From: Pseudolabrys sp.
Lineage (GTDB): Bacteria; Pseudomonadota; Alphaproteobacteria; Rhizobiales; Xanthobacteraceae
Direction: 5' to 3'
Length of the DNA stretch: 55,872 bases
NCBI GenBank assembly: GCA_030684935.1
Contig: JAUXXH010000038.1
Span: forward strand, 1-55,872
The first letter of the stretch is position 1; every line of letters starts with the position of its first letter. Positions 37,045 to 44,959 of the stretch are shown in pieces. The notes under the pieces were generated by a model. The model was not told the origin of the DNA. It made no database searches and saw only the letters and a list, made by a program, of their open reading frames with translations. The position numbers and the translations under genes are program-made.

Positions 37045-38658
37045 ATGAAGATATCCAGAAGGACGGCCTTGCAAGGAACGGCCGGAGCTTTTGCCCTCGG
37101 CCTGGGCGGCTTCAATTTCGATTTCACCCGCGCTTCGGCGCAAGCTCCCGCGGTAAAGCGCGGCGGCACCCTGAACTTCGCCATCAGCGCGGAAGCGCCG
37201 CATTACGATCCGCACGCCAGCGACACCTACGCGACGCTGCATTTCGCCGCGCCGTTCTATTCGACGCTGCTGCGCTTCGATCTGGCAAAATTCCCCGCCG
37301 TTGAAGGCGATCTGGCGCAGTCATGGACCGTCGCGCCTGATCTGATGACCTATACCTTCAAGCTCCATCCGAACGTGAAATTTGCCGATGGCTCGACGCT
37401 GACCTCGGCCGACGTGGTCGCGACATACGACAGGCTGCGCAATCCGCCGCAGGGTGTGGTGTCGACCCGCCGCGCCACTTTCGCCGACATCGGCTCGATC
37501 GAAGCGCCCGATCCGGCCACCGTCGTCTTCAAGATGAAGGCGGTGAACGCCTCGATGCTCGAACACTTCGCGTCGCCGTGGAACGTCATCTATGCCGCCA
37601 AGGATCTGGCCGACAACCCGGCGAACCCGCGCACCAAGATCAACGGCACCGGCCCGTTCACCTTCGTCGAACACATCAAGGGCAGCCACGTTTCCGGCAA
37701 GAAGAACGAGAACTACTTCAAGAAGGGCTTCCCCTATCTCGACGGCTTCAAGGGCATCTTCACGCTGCAGGCCGCCGCCATGCTCAACGCCGTTCAGGGC
37801 GGCCAGGTGCTGGGTGAATTCCGCGGCATCTCGCCGGCCGAGCGCGACCGGCTGGTGCAGACCATGGGCGACAAGATCCGCATCCAGGAATCGAGCTGGA
37901 CGCTCAATCTGCTGGTCTGCTTCAACGTCGACAAGAAGCCGTTCGACGACGTGCGGGTGCGCCGCGCCTTGTTGATGGCGATCGACCGCTGGGGCGGCAG
38001 CCAGGGCCTTTCGAAAATCTCGACCCTGCGCTCTGTCGGCGGCGTGATCCGCCCGGGCTCGCCGATGGCGACGCCGGAAGCGGAACTGGTGAAGCTTCCC
38101 GGTTTCTCCAAGGACATCAAGAAGTCCCGCGAGGAGGCGCGCAAGCTGCTGAAGGAAGCCGGGCACGAGAATCTCAAATTCGTGCTGTGGAACCGCAACC
38201 TGGCGATGCCCTATACCCCGGCCGGCATCTTCCTGGTCGATCAGTGGCGCCAGATCGGCGTCGAGGTCGAACACAAGCAGTCCGACACCGGCCCGTATCT
38301 CGCGACCATGAACGCGGGCAACCACGACGTGGCGATCGACTTCTCCAACCTGTTCATGGACGACTCCAGCCTGGGCCTTGCCAAGTATCTGTCGGTGACG
38401 CGGGCGCCGGAAAACCGCTCGCGCTCGAAGGACGAGCAGCTCGACAAGCTCTATGACGATCATCTGCGCGAGCGCGATCCGGAGAAGCGCAAGGCGATGA
38501 TCCGGGCCTTCGAGAAGCGTGTGTTCGAGCAGGCCTACCAGCAGCCGCTGCTGTGGTGGCACCGCATCGTGCCGACCCACACCCAGCTCATGGGCTGGCC
38601 GATGTCGCCGAGCCACAATCTCGGCCAGCAGCTCGAAGCCGTCTGGCTGAACGTTTAA
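37045..38658 (+). CDS. ABC transporter substrate-binding protein (family 5)
   Basis: A 537-residue periplasmic binding protein of the peptide/nickel/opine type (SBP_bac_5). The N-terminus MKISRRTALQGTAGAFALGL carries SRR and a hydrophobic stretch and looks like a Tat signal. Family features: LNFAISAEAPHYDPHASDTY, LAQSWTVAPDLMTYTFKLHP, VKFADGSTLTSADVVATYDR, and RRALLMAIDR. AGGAGGAG-like sequence (caggaggaga) precedes the ATG. The ligand is not predictable; the following CoA-transferase and nearby malonyl-CoA decarboxylase hint at an organic acid rather than a peptide (inference only). Confidence 0.93.
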   Translation: MKISRRTALQGTAGAFALGLGGFNFDFTRASAQAPAVKRGGTLNFAISAEAPHYDPHASDTYATLHFAAPFYSTLLRFDLAKFPAVEGDLAQSWTVAPDLMTYTFKLHPNVKFADGSTLTSADVVATYDRLRNPPQGVVSTRRATFADIGSIEAPDPATVVFKMKAVNASMLEHFASPWNVIYAAKDLADNPANPRTKINGTGPFTFVEHIKGSHVSGKKNENYFKKGFPYLDGFKGIFTLQAAAMLNAVQGGQVLGEFRGISPAERDRLVQTMGDKIRIQESSWTLNLLVCFNVDKKPFDDVRVRRALLMAIDRWGGSQGLSKISTLRSVGGVIRPGSPMATPEAELVKLPGFSKDIKKSREEARKLLKEAGHENLKFVLWNRNLAMPYTPAGIFLVDQWRQIGVEVEHKQSDTGPYLATMNAGNHDVAIDFSNLFMDDSSLGLAKYLSVTRAPENRSRSKDEQLDKLYDDHLRERDPEKRKAMIRAFEKRVFEQAYQQPLLWWHRIVPTHTQLMGWPMSPSHNLGQQLEAVWLNV

Positions 38659-38674
38659 GAAACCTGTCCCGGAC

Positions 38675-38702
38675 GCGGTGCGGCGCAAATGCGCCGCACC
38701 GC
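38675..38702 (+). terminator. intercistronic hairpin after the binding-protein gene
   Basis: GCGGTGCGGCGCA (38675-38687) and TGCGCCGCACCGC (38690-38702), a 13-bp perfect stem inside a weaker outer pairing (GTCCCGG with CCGGGAC). No T-run follows, so it is more likely an mRNA-stabilising or attenuating hairpin that favours binding-protein over permease expression. Confidence 0.6.
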
Positions 38703-38769
38703 AGAGCCGGGACCTTTACGGCACGTGCCTTAACGATCCCGGGTCAGCAGCCCGGGAAAAAGGAATTCC

Positions 38770-39726
38770 ATGCTTCGCTACACGATCAACCGCGTCCTGC
38801 TGATGATCCCGACACTTCTCGGGGTCGCCGTGCTGGTTTTCTTCATGCTGCGCGTGGTGCCGGGCGACATCGTCGAAATCAAATTGCGCGGCGACGGCGG
38901 CAGCGTTACGCAAGAGACCATCGACATGGAGCGCAAGCGCCTCGGTCTCGACCGGCCGCTAATCGTCCAGTTCGGCACCTGGATGACCGACATGGCCCGG
39001 CTCGACTTCGGCAAGTCGATGTGGACCGAACGGCCCGTGGTCACCGAAATCGCCGGCCGTCTCGAATTGTCCTTGCAGGTCGCCATCATGGCGACGGTGA
39101 TCGCGGTGCTGCTGGCCATCCCGATGGGCACCTTGGCGGCGCTCTACCGGGGCACCTGGATCGACTACACGGTCAGGCTCCTCACCATCGGCGGCCTGTC
39201 GATACCCTCTTTCTGGTTCGGCATGCTGATCATGCTGACGCTGCTGTCGTTGTTCAACTGGCTGCCACCGATCACCTTCACGCCGATCTATGTCGACCCC
39301 TGGGCCAATCTCACGCAGCTGATATGGCCGGCGATGGCGGTCGGCTACCGCTATTGCGCGGTGGTGGCGCGCATGATCCGTTCGTCGCTGCTCGAGGTTA
39401 TGAACGAGGATTACATCCGCACCGCGCGCGCCAAGGGCGTCTATGAAAAACTGGTGGTATCGCGCCACGCCCTGCGCAACGCGCTGTTGCCGGCGATCAC
39501 CGTCATCGGTCTGGAATTCACCTTCCTGATCGGCGGCCTGGTCGTGACCGAGCAGGTCTTCAACCTCAACGGCATCGGCCAGTTGTTCGTGCAGAGCATC
39601 TCGCGCAACGACTTCACGCTCATCCAGGGCATGGTGATGCTGATCGCCGCGTTCTACGTCTTCGTCAATCTGGCCATCGACCTGCTTTACGCCGTGTTCG
39701 ATCCGCGCATCCGGTACAACTCATGA
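38770..39726 (+). CDS. ABC transporter permease, DppB type
   Basis: A 318-residue inner-membrane permease with six membrane segments. The N-terminus MLRYTINRVLLMIPTLLGVA and the sequence LGLDRPLIVQFGTWMTDMAR are typical of DppB/OppB; the EAA loop is EDYIRTARAKGVYEKLVVSR. It overlaps the next permease gene in ATGA. With the upstream binding protein and fused ATPase it forms a complete importer. Confidence 0.94.
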   Translation: MLRYTINRVLLMIPTLLGVAVLVFFMLRVVPGDIVEIKLRGDGGSVTQETIDMERKRLGLDRPLIVQFGTWMTDMARLDFGKSMWTERPVVTEIAGRLELSLQVAIMATVIAVLLAIPMGTLAALYRGTWIDYTVRLLTIGGLSIPSFWFGMLIMLTLLSLFNWLPPITFTPIYVDPWANLTQLIWPAMAVGYRYCAVVARMIRSSLLEVMNEDYIRTARAKGVYEKLVVSRHALRNALLPAITVIGLEFTFLIGGLVVTEQVFNLNGIGQLFVQSISRNDFTLIQGMVMLIAAFYVFVNLAIDLLYAVFDPRIRYNS

Positions 39727-40616
39727 CCCTTGCCCTCCCCGACGCGCCGGCCGCCAAGTCGCGCCAGCCGAACGTGCTGATCGAGTTCTGCCGCCAGCAG
39801 CCGCTCGGCGCGGTCAGCTTTGTGATCATCGCCGCGATGATGTTTGCCGGTATGTTCTCGCCGCTGGTCGCCCCCTATGACCCGCTGGCGATCAACTTTG
39901 CCTCGCTGCTGGCGCCGCCGTCGGCCGACCACTGGTGCGGCACCGACGCCTTCGGTCGCGACATCTGCTCGCGCCTGATCTACGGCTCGCGCACCGCGCT
40001 GGTGATCGGCTTCACCTCGTCCTTCGTCGGCTCGTCGATCGGCGCCATCCTCGGCATCGCCTCGGCCTATTTCGGCGGCAAGATCGACGACTGGATTCAA
40101 CGCTTCGTTGACATCCTGCTGGCCTTCCCGCTGATCGTGCTGGCGCTGGTTGTGGTCGCCGCCTTCCGCAAGTTCACCGTCGGCGGCGTCGACGTGAACC
40201 TGATCGTCGCCATCGCCATCCCGATCATCCCGCGCGTCGCCCGCGTGGTGCGCTCGGCCGCTTTGTCGGTGCGGGTGGCGCCCTATATCGACGCCGCGCG
40301 CGCCGCCGGCTATTCGCACACCCGCATCATTTTCCGCCATATCGCGCCGAACGTGGTGGCGCCCTACCTGATCATGCTGACGGCCTTCATCGCCCAGGCG
40401 ATCCTGGCGGAAGCCTCGCTGTCGTTCCTCGGCCTCGGCGTCACCGAGCCGACCGCCGCCTGGGGCCTGATGCTGTCGGGCAATGCGGCCGACTTCTACC
40501 GCCAGGCGCCCTGGATGATCCTGTTTCCGGGCATCGCCATCAGCCTCGCCGTTTTCGCATTCAACCTATTCGGCGACAGTTTGCGGGACTTCCTCGATCC
40601 GCGCTTCAAGGTATAA
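39723..40616 (+). CDS. ABC transporter permease, DppC type
   Basis: A 297-residue partner permease. It shows the OppC N-terminal domain, APYDPLAINFASLLAPPSAD, HWCGTDAFGRDICSRLIYGS, TALVIGFTSSFVGSSIGAIL, and the EAA loop YIDAARAAGYSHTRIIFRHI. The end is GDSLRDFLDPRFKV. The 4-base overlap with the upstream permease gene indicates coupled translation. Confidence 0.94.
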   Translation: MTLALPDAPAAKSRQPNVLIEFCRQQPLGAVSFVIIAAMMFAGMFSPLVAPYDPLAINFASLLAPPSADHWCGTDAFGRDICSRLIYGSRTALVIGFTSSFVGSSIGAILGIASAYFGGKIDDWIQRFVDILLAFPLIVLALVVVAAFRKFTVGGVDVNLIVAIAIPIIPRVARVVRSAALSVRVAPYIDAARAAGYSHTRIIFRHIAPNVVAPYLIMLTAFIAQAILAEASLSFLGLGVTEPTAAWGLMLSGNAADFYRQAPWMILFPGIAISLAVFAFNLFGDSLRDFLDPRFKV

Positions 40617-40684
40617 GGGCGCCGGATCACGCATCCGTCACGGCTGCGTCAAGGAATGTTCAAGAATAACCGCAAGGATAGCCT

Positions 40685-41857
40685 ATGTCGAAACCCCTCG
40701 CCGGTCTCCGCGTCCTCGAGCTTGCCCGCATTCTGGCCGGGCCCTGGGCCGGGCAGATGCTGGCCGATCTCGGCGCCGACGTGATCAAGGTCGAGCGCAA
40801 GGGCGCCGGCGACGACACCCGTGGCTGGGGCCCGCCGTTTGTCGAAGGCGCCGACGGCCAGCATATCGGCGCTGCCTATTTTCATTCCGCCAACCGCGGC
40901 AAGCGCTCGATCGAGATGGATTTCGAGAGCGACGAAGGCAAACGTATCGTCAGGAAGCTGGCGGCGCGTTCCGATGTCCTGATCGAGAATTTCAAGGTCG
41001 GCGGCCTCGCCAAGTTCGGGCTCGACTACAAGAGCATGGCGGCCGAATGCCCGCGCCTGATCTACTGCTCGGTCACCGGCTTCGGCCAGGACGGCCCCGA
41101 TGCCGGCCGCGCCGGCTACGACCTGATGGCGCAAGGCATAGGCGGCCTGATGGACCTGACCGGCATGGCCGACGGGCCGCCGACCCGCGTCGGCGTCGCC
41201 ATCACCGATATCGTCACCGGCTGCTATTCCGTGATCGGCATTCTTGCCGCGCTGGCGCAGCGCGAGAAGACCGGCAAGGGCGCCTATGTCGATACCGCGC
41301 TGGTCGACACCACGGTCGGCGTGCTCGCCAACCAGGCGATGAATTACCTGGTGTCCGGCAAGGTGCCGCAGCGGATCGGCAACTCGCATCCCAACATCGT
41401 GCCGTATCAGGAATTTCCGGTCGCCGACGGTCACATCATCATCGCCACCGGCAATGACAACCAGTTCGTCAAATTGTGCCAGGCGCTCGGCGCCCCCGAA
41501 CTAGCGGCCAACCCGGCCTACAAGGACAATGTCGGCCGCCTGACGCTCCGTCACGAGCTGGTGCCGAAGCTCTATGCGCTGACATCGAAAATGACGCGCG
41601 CGGAGCTGCTCGGCAAGCTGGAGGAACTGAAGGTCCCGGCCGGACCGATCAACAACCTCGAACAGGTTTTCGACGATCCGCAGATCATCCACCGCGGCAT
41701 GAAGCTCGACCTGCCGAGCAAGGCCGCCAAGGGCGGTTCGATCCCCGGCGTGCGCACGCCGATTGTGATCGACGGCTGGCACGCGGCCGCCGAGCGCCCC
41801 TCGCCGCTGCTCGGCGAGCATACGGCCGAGGTTTTGAAGGAAATCGGCGAGGCTTGA
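40685..41857 (+). CDS. CaiB/BaiF-family (class III) CoA-transferase
   Basis: A 390-residue class III CoA-transferase, which moves CoA between carboxylic acids through an aspartyl-CoA intermediate. Family start: LAGLRVLELARILAGPWAGQ, MLADLGADVIKVERKGAGDD. The catalytic Asp lies in the GRAGYDLMAQGIGGLMDLTG segment. The end is ERPSPLLGEHTAEVLKEIGE. It is 68 bases downstream of the permease gene in the same direction and may be co-transcribed, giving a likely link between the transported compound and CoA activation (inference). Confidence 0.94.
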   Translation: MSKPLAGLRVLELARILAGPWAGQMLADLGADVIKVERKGAGDDTRGWGPPFVEGADGQHIGAAYFHSANRGKRSIEMDFESDEGKRIVRKLAARSDVLIENFKVGGLAKFGLDYKSMAAECPRLIYCSVTGFGQDGPDAGRAGYDLMAQGIGGLMDLTGMADGPPTRVGVAITDIVTGCYSVIGILAALAQREKTGKGAYVDTALVDTTVGVLANQAMNYLVSGKVPQRIGNSHPNIVPYQEFPVADGHIIIATGNDNQFVKLCQALGAPELAANPAYKDNVGRLTLRHELVPKLYALTSKMTRAELLGKLEELKVPAGPINNLEQVFDDPQIIHRGMKLDLPSKAAKGGSIPGVRTPIVIDGWHAAAERPSPLLGEHTAEVLKEIGEA

Positions 41858-41864
41858 GCGTCTC

Positions 41865-41892
41865 CCCTCTCCCCGTGTTTACGGGGAGAGGG
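41865..41892. repeat. terminator-like palindromic repeat
   Basis: CCCTCTCCCCGT (41865-41876) and ACGGGGAGAGGG (41881-41892) with loop GTTT, followed by GCGAGCC...GGGTGAGGGG. This is the CCCTCTCCCCG...CGGGGAGAGGG...GGTGAGGGG class of intergenic palindromes common in Hyphomicrobiales, as I recall. It can end the CoA-transferase transcript. Confidence 0.65.
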
Positions 41893-41943
41893 CGGCGAGC
41901 GCCTGCGCGAGCCGGGTGAGGGGCCGACTGCGAAACCGGGCTC

Positions 41944-41973
41944 TTGACTGATACGTGATCCGTATCACATATT
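41944..41973 (+). promoter_or_regulatory. higBA promoter with operator palindrome
   Basis: TTGACT (41944-41949) and CATATT (41968-41973), 18-base spacer. The spacer is filled by TGATACG-TGATC-CGTATCA (41949-41967), a perfect 7-bp inverted repeat, the expected place for HigA autorepression. The predicted start falls at about 41980, on the toxin ATG (41979), suggesting a leaderless or nearly leaderless mRNA. Confidence 0.65.
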
Positions 41974-41978
41974 AGCGT

Positions 41979-42260
41979 ATGATCCGGAGCTTCGCCGACC
42001 GGGCGACCGAACGGCTTTTTCGCGACGGCGACTGCCCCGCGATCTGGCGTTCGTTCGAGGCTGTGGCGCTGCGCAAACTCGATATGCTGGATGCAGCAAC
42101 GGCGGTGGGCGACCTGCGCTCTCCGCCAGGCAACCGGCTTGAGCCGCTGAAGGGAACGCGCGGCGGCCAGCACAGTATCCGGATCAACCGGCAATGGCGG
42201 CTATGCTTTCGATGGACCGCCGATGGCCCGGAAGACGTCGAAATCGTCGACTATCACTGA
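41979..42260 (+). CDS. higB: type II toxin HigB (RelE/ParE superfamily)
   Basis: A 93-residue ribosome-dependent mRNase toxin of the HigB family. MIRSFADRATERLF is the typical N-terminus; ALRKLDMLDAATAVGDLRSP, PPGNRLEPLKGTRGGQHSIR and INRQWRLCFRWTADGPEDVE follow, ending EIVDYH. The toxin-first order and length fit HigBA. There is little or no leader before its ATG. It is intact. Confidence 0.94.
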   Translation: MIRSFADRATERLFRDGDCPAIWRSFEAVALRKLDMLDAATAVGDLRSPPGNRLEPLKGTRGGQHSIRINRQWRLCFRWTADGPEDVEIVDYH

Positions 42261-42272
42261 ATGGAGGTCGTC

Positions 42273-42557
42273 ATGCCGCGCAAGCGAACACACCCGGGCG
42301 AAATTCTGCGCGAGGAGTATCTCGTGCCCCTGGATATGAGCGCGCGCGCCCTGGCGAAGGCTCTCAGCGTTCCGGCCAACCGGCTCACCGAGATCATGCG
42401 CGGCGAACGCGACGTCTCGGCGGACACTGCCATCCGACTGGGCCGGTACTTCAAGACAGATCCGCGCTTCTGGCTCAACCTGCAGGCCGCCTTCGATCTG
42501 TCGAAGGCGGAAGCCAAGCATGATTACTCCAAAATTCGGAGCCGGCGGGCGGCTTGA
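42273..42557 (+). CDS. higA: antitoxin HigA (XRE family)
   Basis: A 94-residue helix-turn-helix antitoxin. RKRTHPGEILREEYLVPLDM and ARALAKALSVPANRLTEIMR form the Xre-type DNA-binding domain, then VSADTAIRLGRYFKTDPRFW and LNLQAAFDLSKAEAKH. ATG 42273 is preceded by GGAGG and is preferred; ATG 42261 is in frame and abuts the toxin stop. It neutralises HigB and probably binds the palindrome in the promoter. The stop is immediately adjacent to the stop of the convergent DsrE-like gene, with no terminator between. Confidence 0.94.
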   Translation: MPRKRTHPGEILREEYLVPLDMSARALAKALSVPANRLTEIMRGERDVSADTAIRLGRYFKTDPRFWLNLQAAFDLSKAEAKHDYSKIRSRRAA

Positions 42558-43022
42558 CTACCAGCTCAGCGTCCGGGCGTTCTCGGCGAAGATGAAGCTC
42601 TGCGTGTAGCCGGGCTTTCCCATCTGCACGCCGGGCACCAGGTCGTCCAGCTTGAGGCCGAATTCGGCCATGCAGGGCCCGCACATCAGCACGACACCGC
42701 CGTCGCGGATGAAGTCGGCGATGATGTCGCGCGGCAGGCGCTGCATCGACGGCTTCTTCTCCTGTTCGCCGGTTCTGGCCGCCAGCTTGACCGCATCGAG
42801 ATTGAGAAACACCGCCACCGGGTGACCCATCCTCAGCGTGGCGTGGGCAAAATGCAGCCCCATCCAGCCGCGCCAGCTGTCGCCGGTGGTCATGTTGATG
42901 AACAGCGGATTGTTCTTCGGCGCGTTCTTCGCCACCGTCTCCGCGTCGTGGGCCAAGCCAACGGGTGCGGCCAACAACAGCGCGGCCACCAGGCCGAGCG
43001 CGAACACCATCGAACGGTACAT
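42558..43022 (-). CDS. exported DsrE-family protein
   Basis: A 154-residue DsrE/DsrF-like protein with a signal peptide (MVFALGLVAALLLAAPVGLA). The sulfur-relay-like fold features are PLFINMTTGDSWRGWMGLHF, HPVAVFLNLDAVKLAAR, and the Cys pair VVLMCGPCMAEFGL. Cytosolic DsrE proteins carry persulfide sulfur; the exported members are of unknown function. The CGPC motif could also be redox active. It is convergent with higA with no spacing. Confidence 0.85.
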   Translation of the reverse strand: MYRSMVFALGLVAALLLAAPVGLAHDAETVAKNAPKNNPLFINMTTGDSWRGWMGLHFAHATLRMGHPVAVFLNLDAVKLAARTGEQEKKPSMQRLPRDIIADFIRDGGVVLMCGPCMAEFGLKLDDLVPGVQMGKPGYTQSFIFAENARTLSW

Positions 43023-43090
43023 CTCGTTTCCCTCACAAACCGGCGCGCAAGTCTGGCACTGCCGGGGGCTTTGGAAAAGCTCAAAAAGAA

Positions 43091-43121
43091 ACGGCCGCGG
43101 AACCAGAGGTCCCGCGGCCGT
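43091..43121 (-). terminator. terminator of the ThDP-enzyme gene
   Basis: ACGGCCGCGG (43091-43100) and CCGCGGCCGT (43112-43121). On the minus strand it is followed by TTTCTTTTTG, about 25 bases after the stop of the ThDP-dependent enzyme gene. Confidence 0.8.
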
Positions 43122-43142
43122 GGTTTCGAACCTAAACGAAGC

Positions 43143-44834
43143 CTAAGCGACCGCGGTCGGCGCCAGCGCCTCGATGTCGGTGGCAATGTCGATCACCACC
43201 GGCCGGTCGGCGGTCAGCGCCTTCTTCAGCGCCGGGGCGATGTCCTCGGGCTTCTCGACGCGGATGCCGATTGCGCCCATGTCCTCGGCCAGCTTGGCGA
43301 AGTTCATCGGGTTGTAGGTCCACAGCTCGCGCGAACGGTTGTCGGTCTCGCCGCCATAGACGCGGTCAAAGCCGCGCTTTGACTGGTTGCCGCCGCCATT
43401 GTTGTTGACGATGGTGATCGAGTTGATCTTCCAGCGCACCGCGGTTTCGATTTCGCCGATGTGGTACCAGAAGCCGGCGTCGCCGGTGAACACGATGACC
43501 GGGCGCTCCGGGCACGCCGCCTTGGCGCCGATGCCGGCGCAGAAGGCCCAGCCGAGGTGGCCGGCGCTGCGGATATAGCTCTGCGTCGGCTTGCGGGTGT
43601 CGTACATGTTGCCCATCCACATGCCGGCGTGGCCGGTGTCGACGATGACGATGGCGTCGTCGGGCACGTTCTTGCTGAGTTCGCCGACGATGCGGGCCGG
43701 GTTGATCGGCACCACATCGGCTTCCAGCATCGACTTGTACTTGGCGTACCAGTCGGCGCGCAGCTTGCCGATTTCCTTGATCCAGCCGTCGCGCTTCTTC
43801 GCGCTCGCCTTGTCGGCCTGCGCCAGCATCGCCGCCAGCACCTTCTTGGCATCGCCGAGAACGCTGGCCTGCAGCGGATAATTTCGGCCGATCGACTCCG
43901 GCTCGATGTCGATCTGGATCGCCGGCGTGCCGATCTTGGGCACCGCCCAGAAATGCGTGGTCATGCCGCCGGTCTCTGTGCCGATGAAGCAGACCAGATC
44001 GGCGCGGTTCACCGCCAGGTTGGCGCTTTCACGCGAATAGCTGCCGACCACGCCGACCGACAGTTCATGCGTGCCGGGGATGCAGTCCTTGGCGTTCAGT
44101 GAAGTGGCAACCGGGATTTGCAGAGCCTCGGCCAGCGCGGTCAGCTCCGTCGCAGCCCCCGAAGCGCGCACGCCGCCGCCGACCACGAAGATCGGCCGCT
44201 CGGCCTTTTGCAGCAGGTCAAGCGCCGCCTTGACGCGCTCGGCCTCCGGCTCGGGCCGGAACGGCGGCACCTGGGCAAACTGGGTCTCGACCAAGCCTTC
44301 CATCTCGCCTTCCTCGGCGTCGAGCTGGCCTTCATTGCCGCGGAACTGCAGATGAACGGGGCCCGGCGCACCGGACGTGGCGGTGCGGAAAGCCTGCCGG
44401 ATCATGTCCGGAATGCGCGTCACGTCGTCGATGGTGACGTTCATCTTGGTCACCGGCTCGAATGCCGGCATGTCGTCGATCTCTTGATAGACCTTGCGGA
44501 ACTTGGTCTTCGGATCGCGTCCGCCGGTCATCGCGATCACCGGCGAATGCGCCAGCCAGGCGTCGCGGAGACCTGCGGCCAGATTGAGCGCACCGATCAC
44601 CTGCGCCATGCAGATGCCCGGCTTGCCGGAAGCGCGCGCATAACCGTCCGCCATATAGGCAGCCGACTTCTCGCCGTGACAGTGCACGCGCGCGATCTTG
44701 GTGCGCCGCTCCATCTCCGCGAAGGTGCGCCGCAGCACCGCCGGCACCATGAAAACATGGGTCACGCCATAGCCTGCCAGCATGTCGGCGAGCACTTCGG
44801 CGCCAAGGCGTTTGTTGTTGTGTCCGATGGTCAT
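43143..44834 (-). CDS. thiamine-diphosphate-dependent enzyme (acetolactate synthase-like)
   Basis: A 563-residue protein of the acetolactate synthase/benzoylformate decarboxylase superfamily. Pyrimidine-binding domain with the catalytic Glu in VHCHGEKSAAYMADGYARAS; central FAD/CoA-type domain (RPIFVVGGGVRASGAATELT); ThDP domain GHLGWAFCAGIGAKAACPER and metal motif VFTGDAGFWYHIGEIETAVR...NNNGG. Divergence from IlvB and the absence of a small-subunit gene argue against a biosynthetic acetolactate synthase. It probably decarboxylates or ligates a 2-oxo acid in the surrounding catabolic cluster. It forms its own transcript: a terminator lies just upstream, after the cyclase gene. Confidence 0.88.
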   Translation of the reverse strand: MTIGHNNKRLGAEVLADMLAGYGVTHVFMVPAVLRRTFAEMERRTKIARVHCHGEKSAAYMADGYARASGKPGICMAQVIGALNLAAGLRDAWLAHSPVIAMTGGRDPKTKFRKVYQEIDDMPAFEPVTKMNVTIDDVTRIPDMIRQAFRTATSGAPGPVHLQFRGNEGQLDAEEGEMEGLVETQFAQVPPFRPEPEAERVKAALDLLQKAERPIFVVGGGVRASGAATELTALAEALQIPVATSLNAKDCIPGTHELSVGVVGSYSRESANLAVNRADLVCFIGTETGGMTTHFWAVPKIGTPAIQIDIEPESIGRNYPLQASVLGDAKKVLAAMLAQADKASAKKRDGWIKEIGKLRADWYAKYKSMLEADVVPINPARIVGELSKNVPDDAIVIVDTGHAGMWMGNMYDTRKPTQSYIRSAGHLGWAFCAGIGAKAACPERPVIVFTGDAGFWYHIGEIETAVRWKINSITIVNNNGGGNQSKRGFDRVYGGETDNRSRELWTYNPMNFAKLAEDMGAIGIRVEKPEDIAPALKKALTADRPVVIDIATDIEALAPTAVA

Positions 44835-44919
44835 GCGATTGCCTCTCGACTTGTCCCGGGCGCAGCATCGAAGACGCGCGTCAGACCCGGGATCGCTTTA
44901 AAATGATTGTTTGCAAAAA

Positions 44920-44945
44920 TCCCGGACGGTTTTCACCGTCCGGGA
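44920..44945 (-). terminator. terminator of the cyclase gene
   Basis: TCCCGGACGGT (44920-44930) and ACCGTCCGGGA (44935-44945). On the minus strand it is followed by TTTTTGC. It lies 15 bases beyond the cyclase stop. Confidence 0.88.
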
Positions 44946-44959
44946 TGGCCGCTTTGCGG

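Noticed and set aside
43143..44834. Biosynthetic acetolactate synthase (IlvB)
   Set aside because: No regulatory subunit gene nearby, divergent central domain, and a catabolic neighbourhood.
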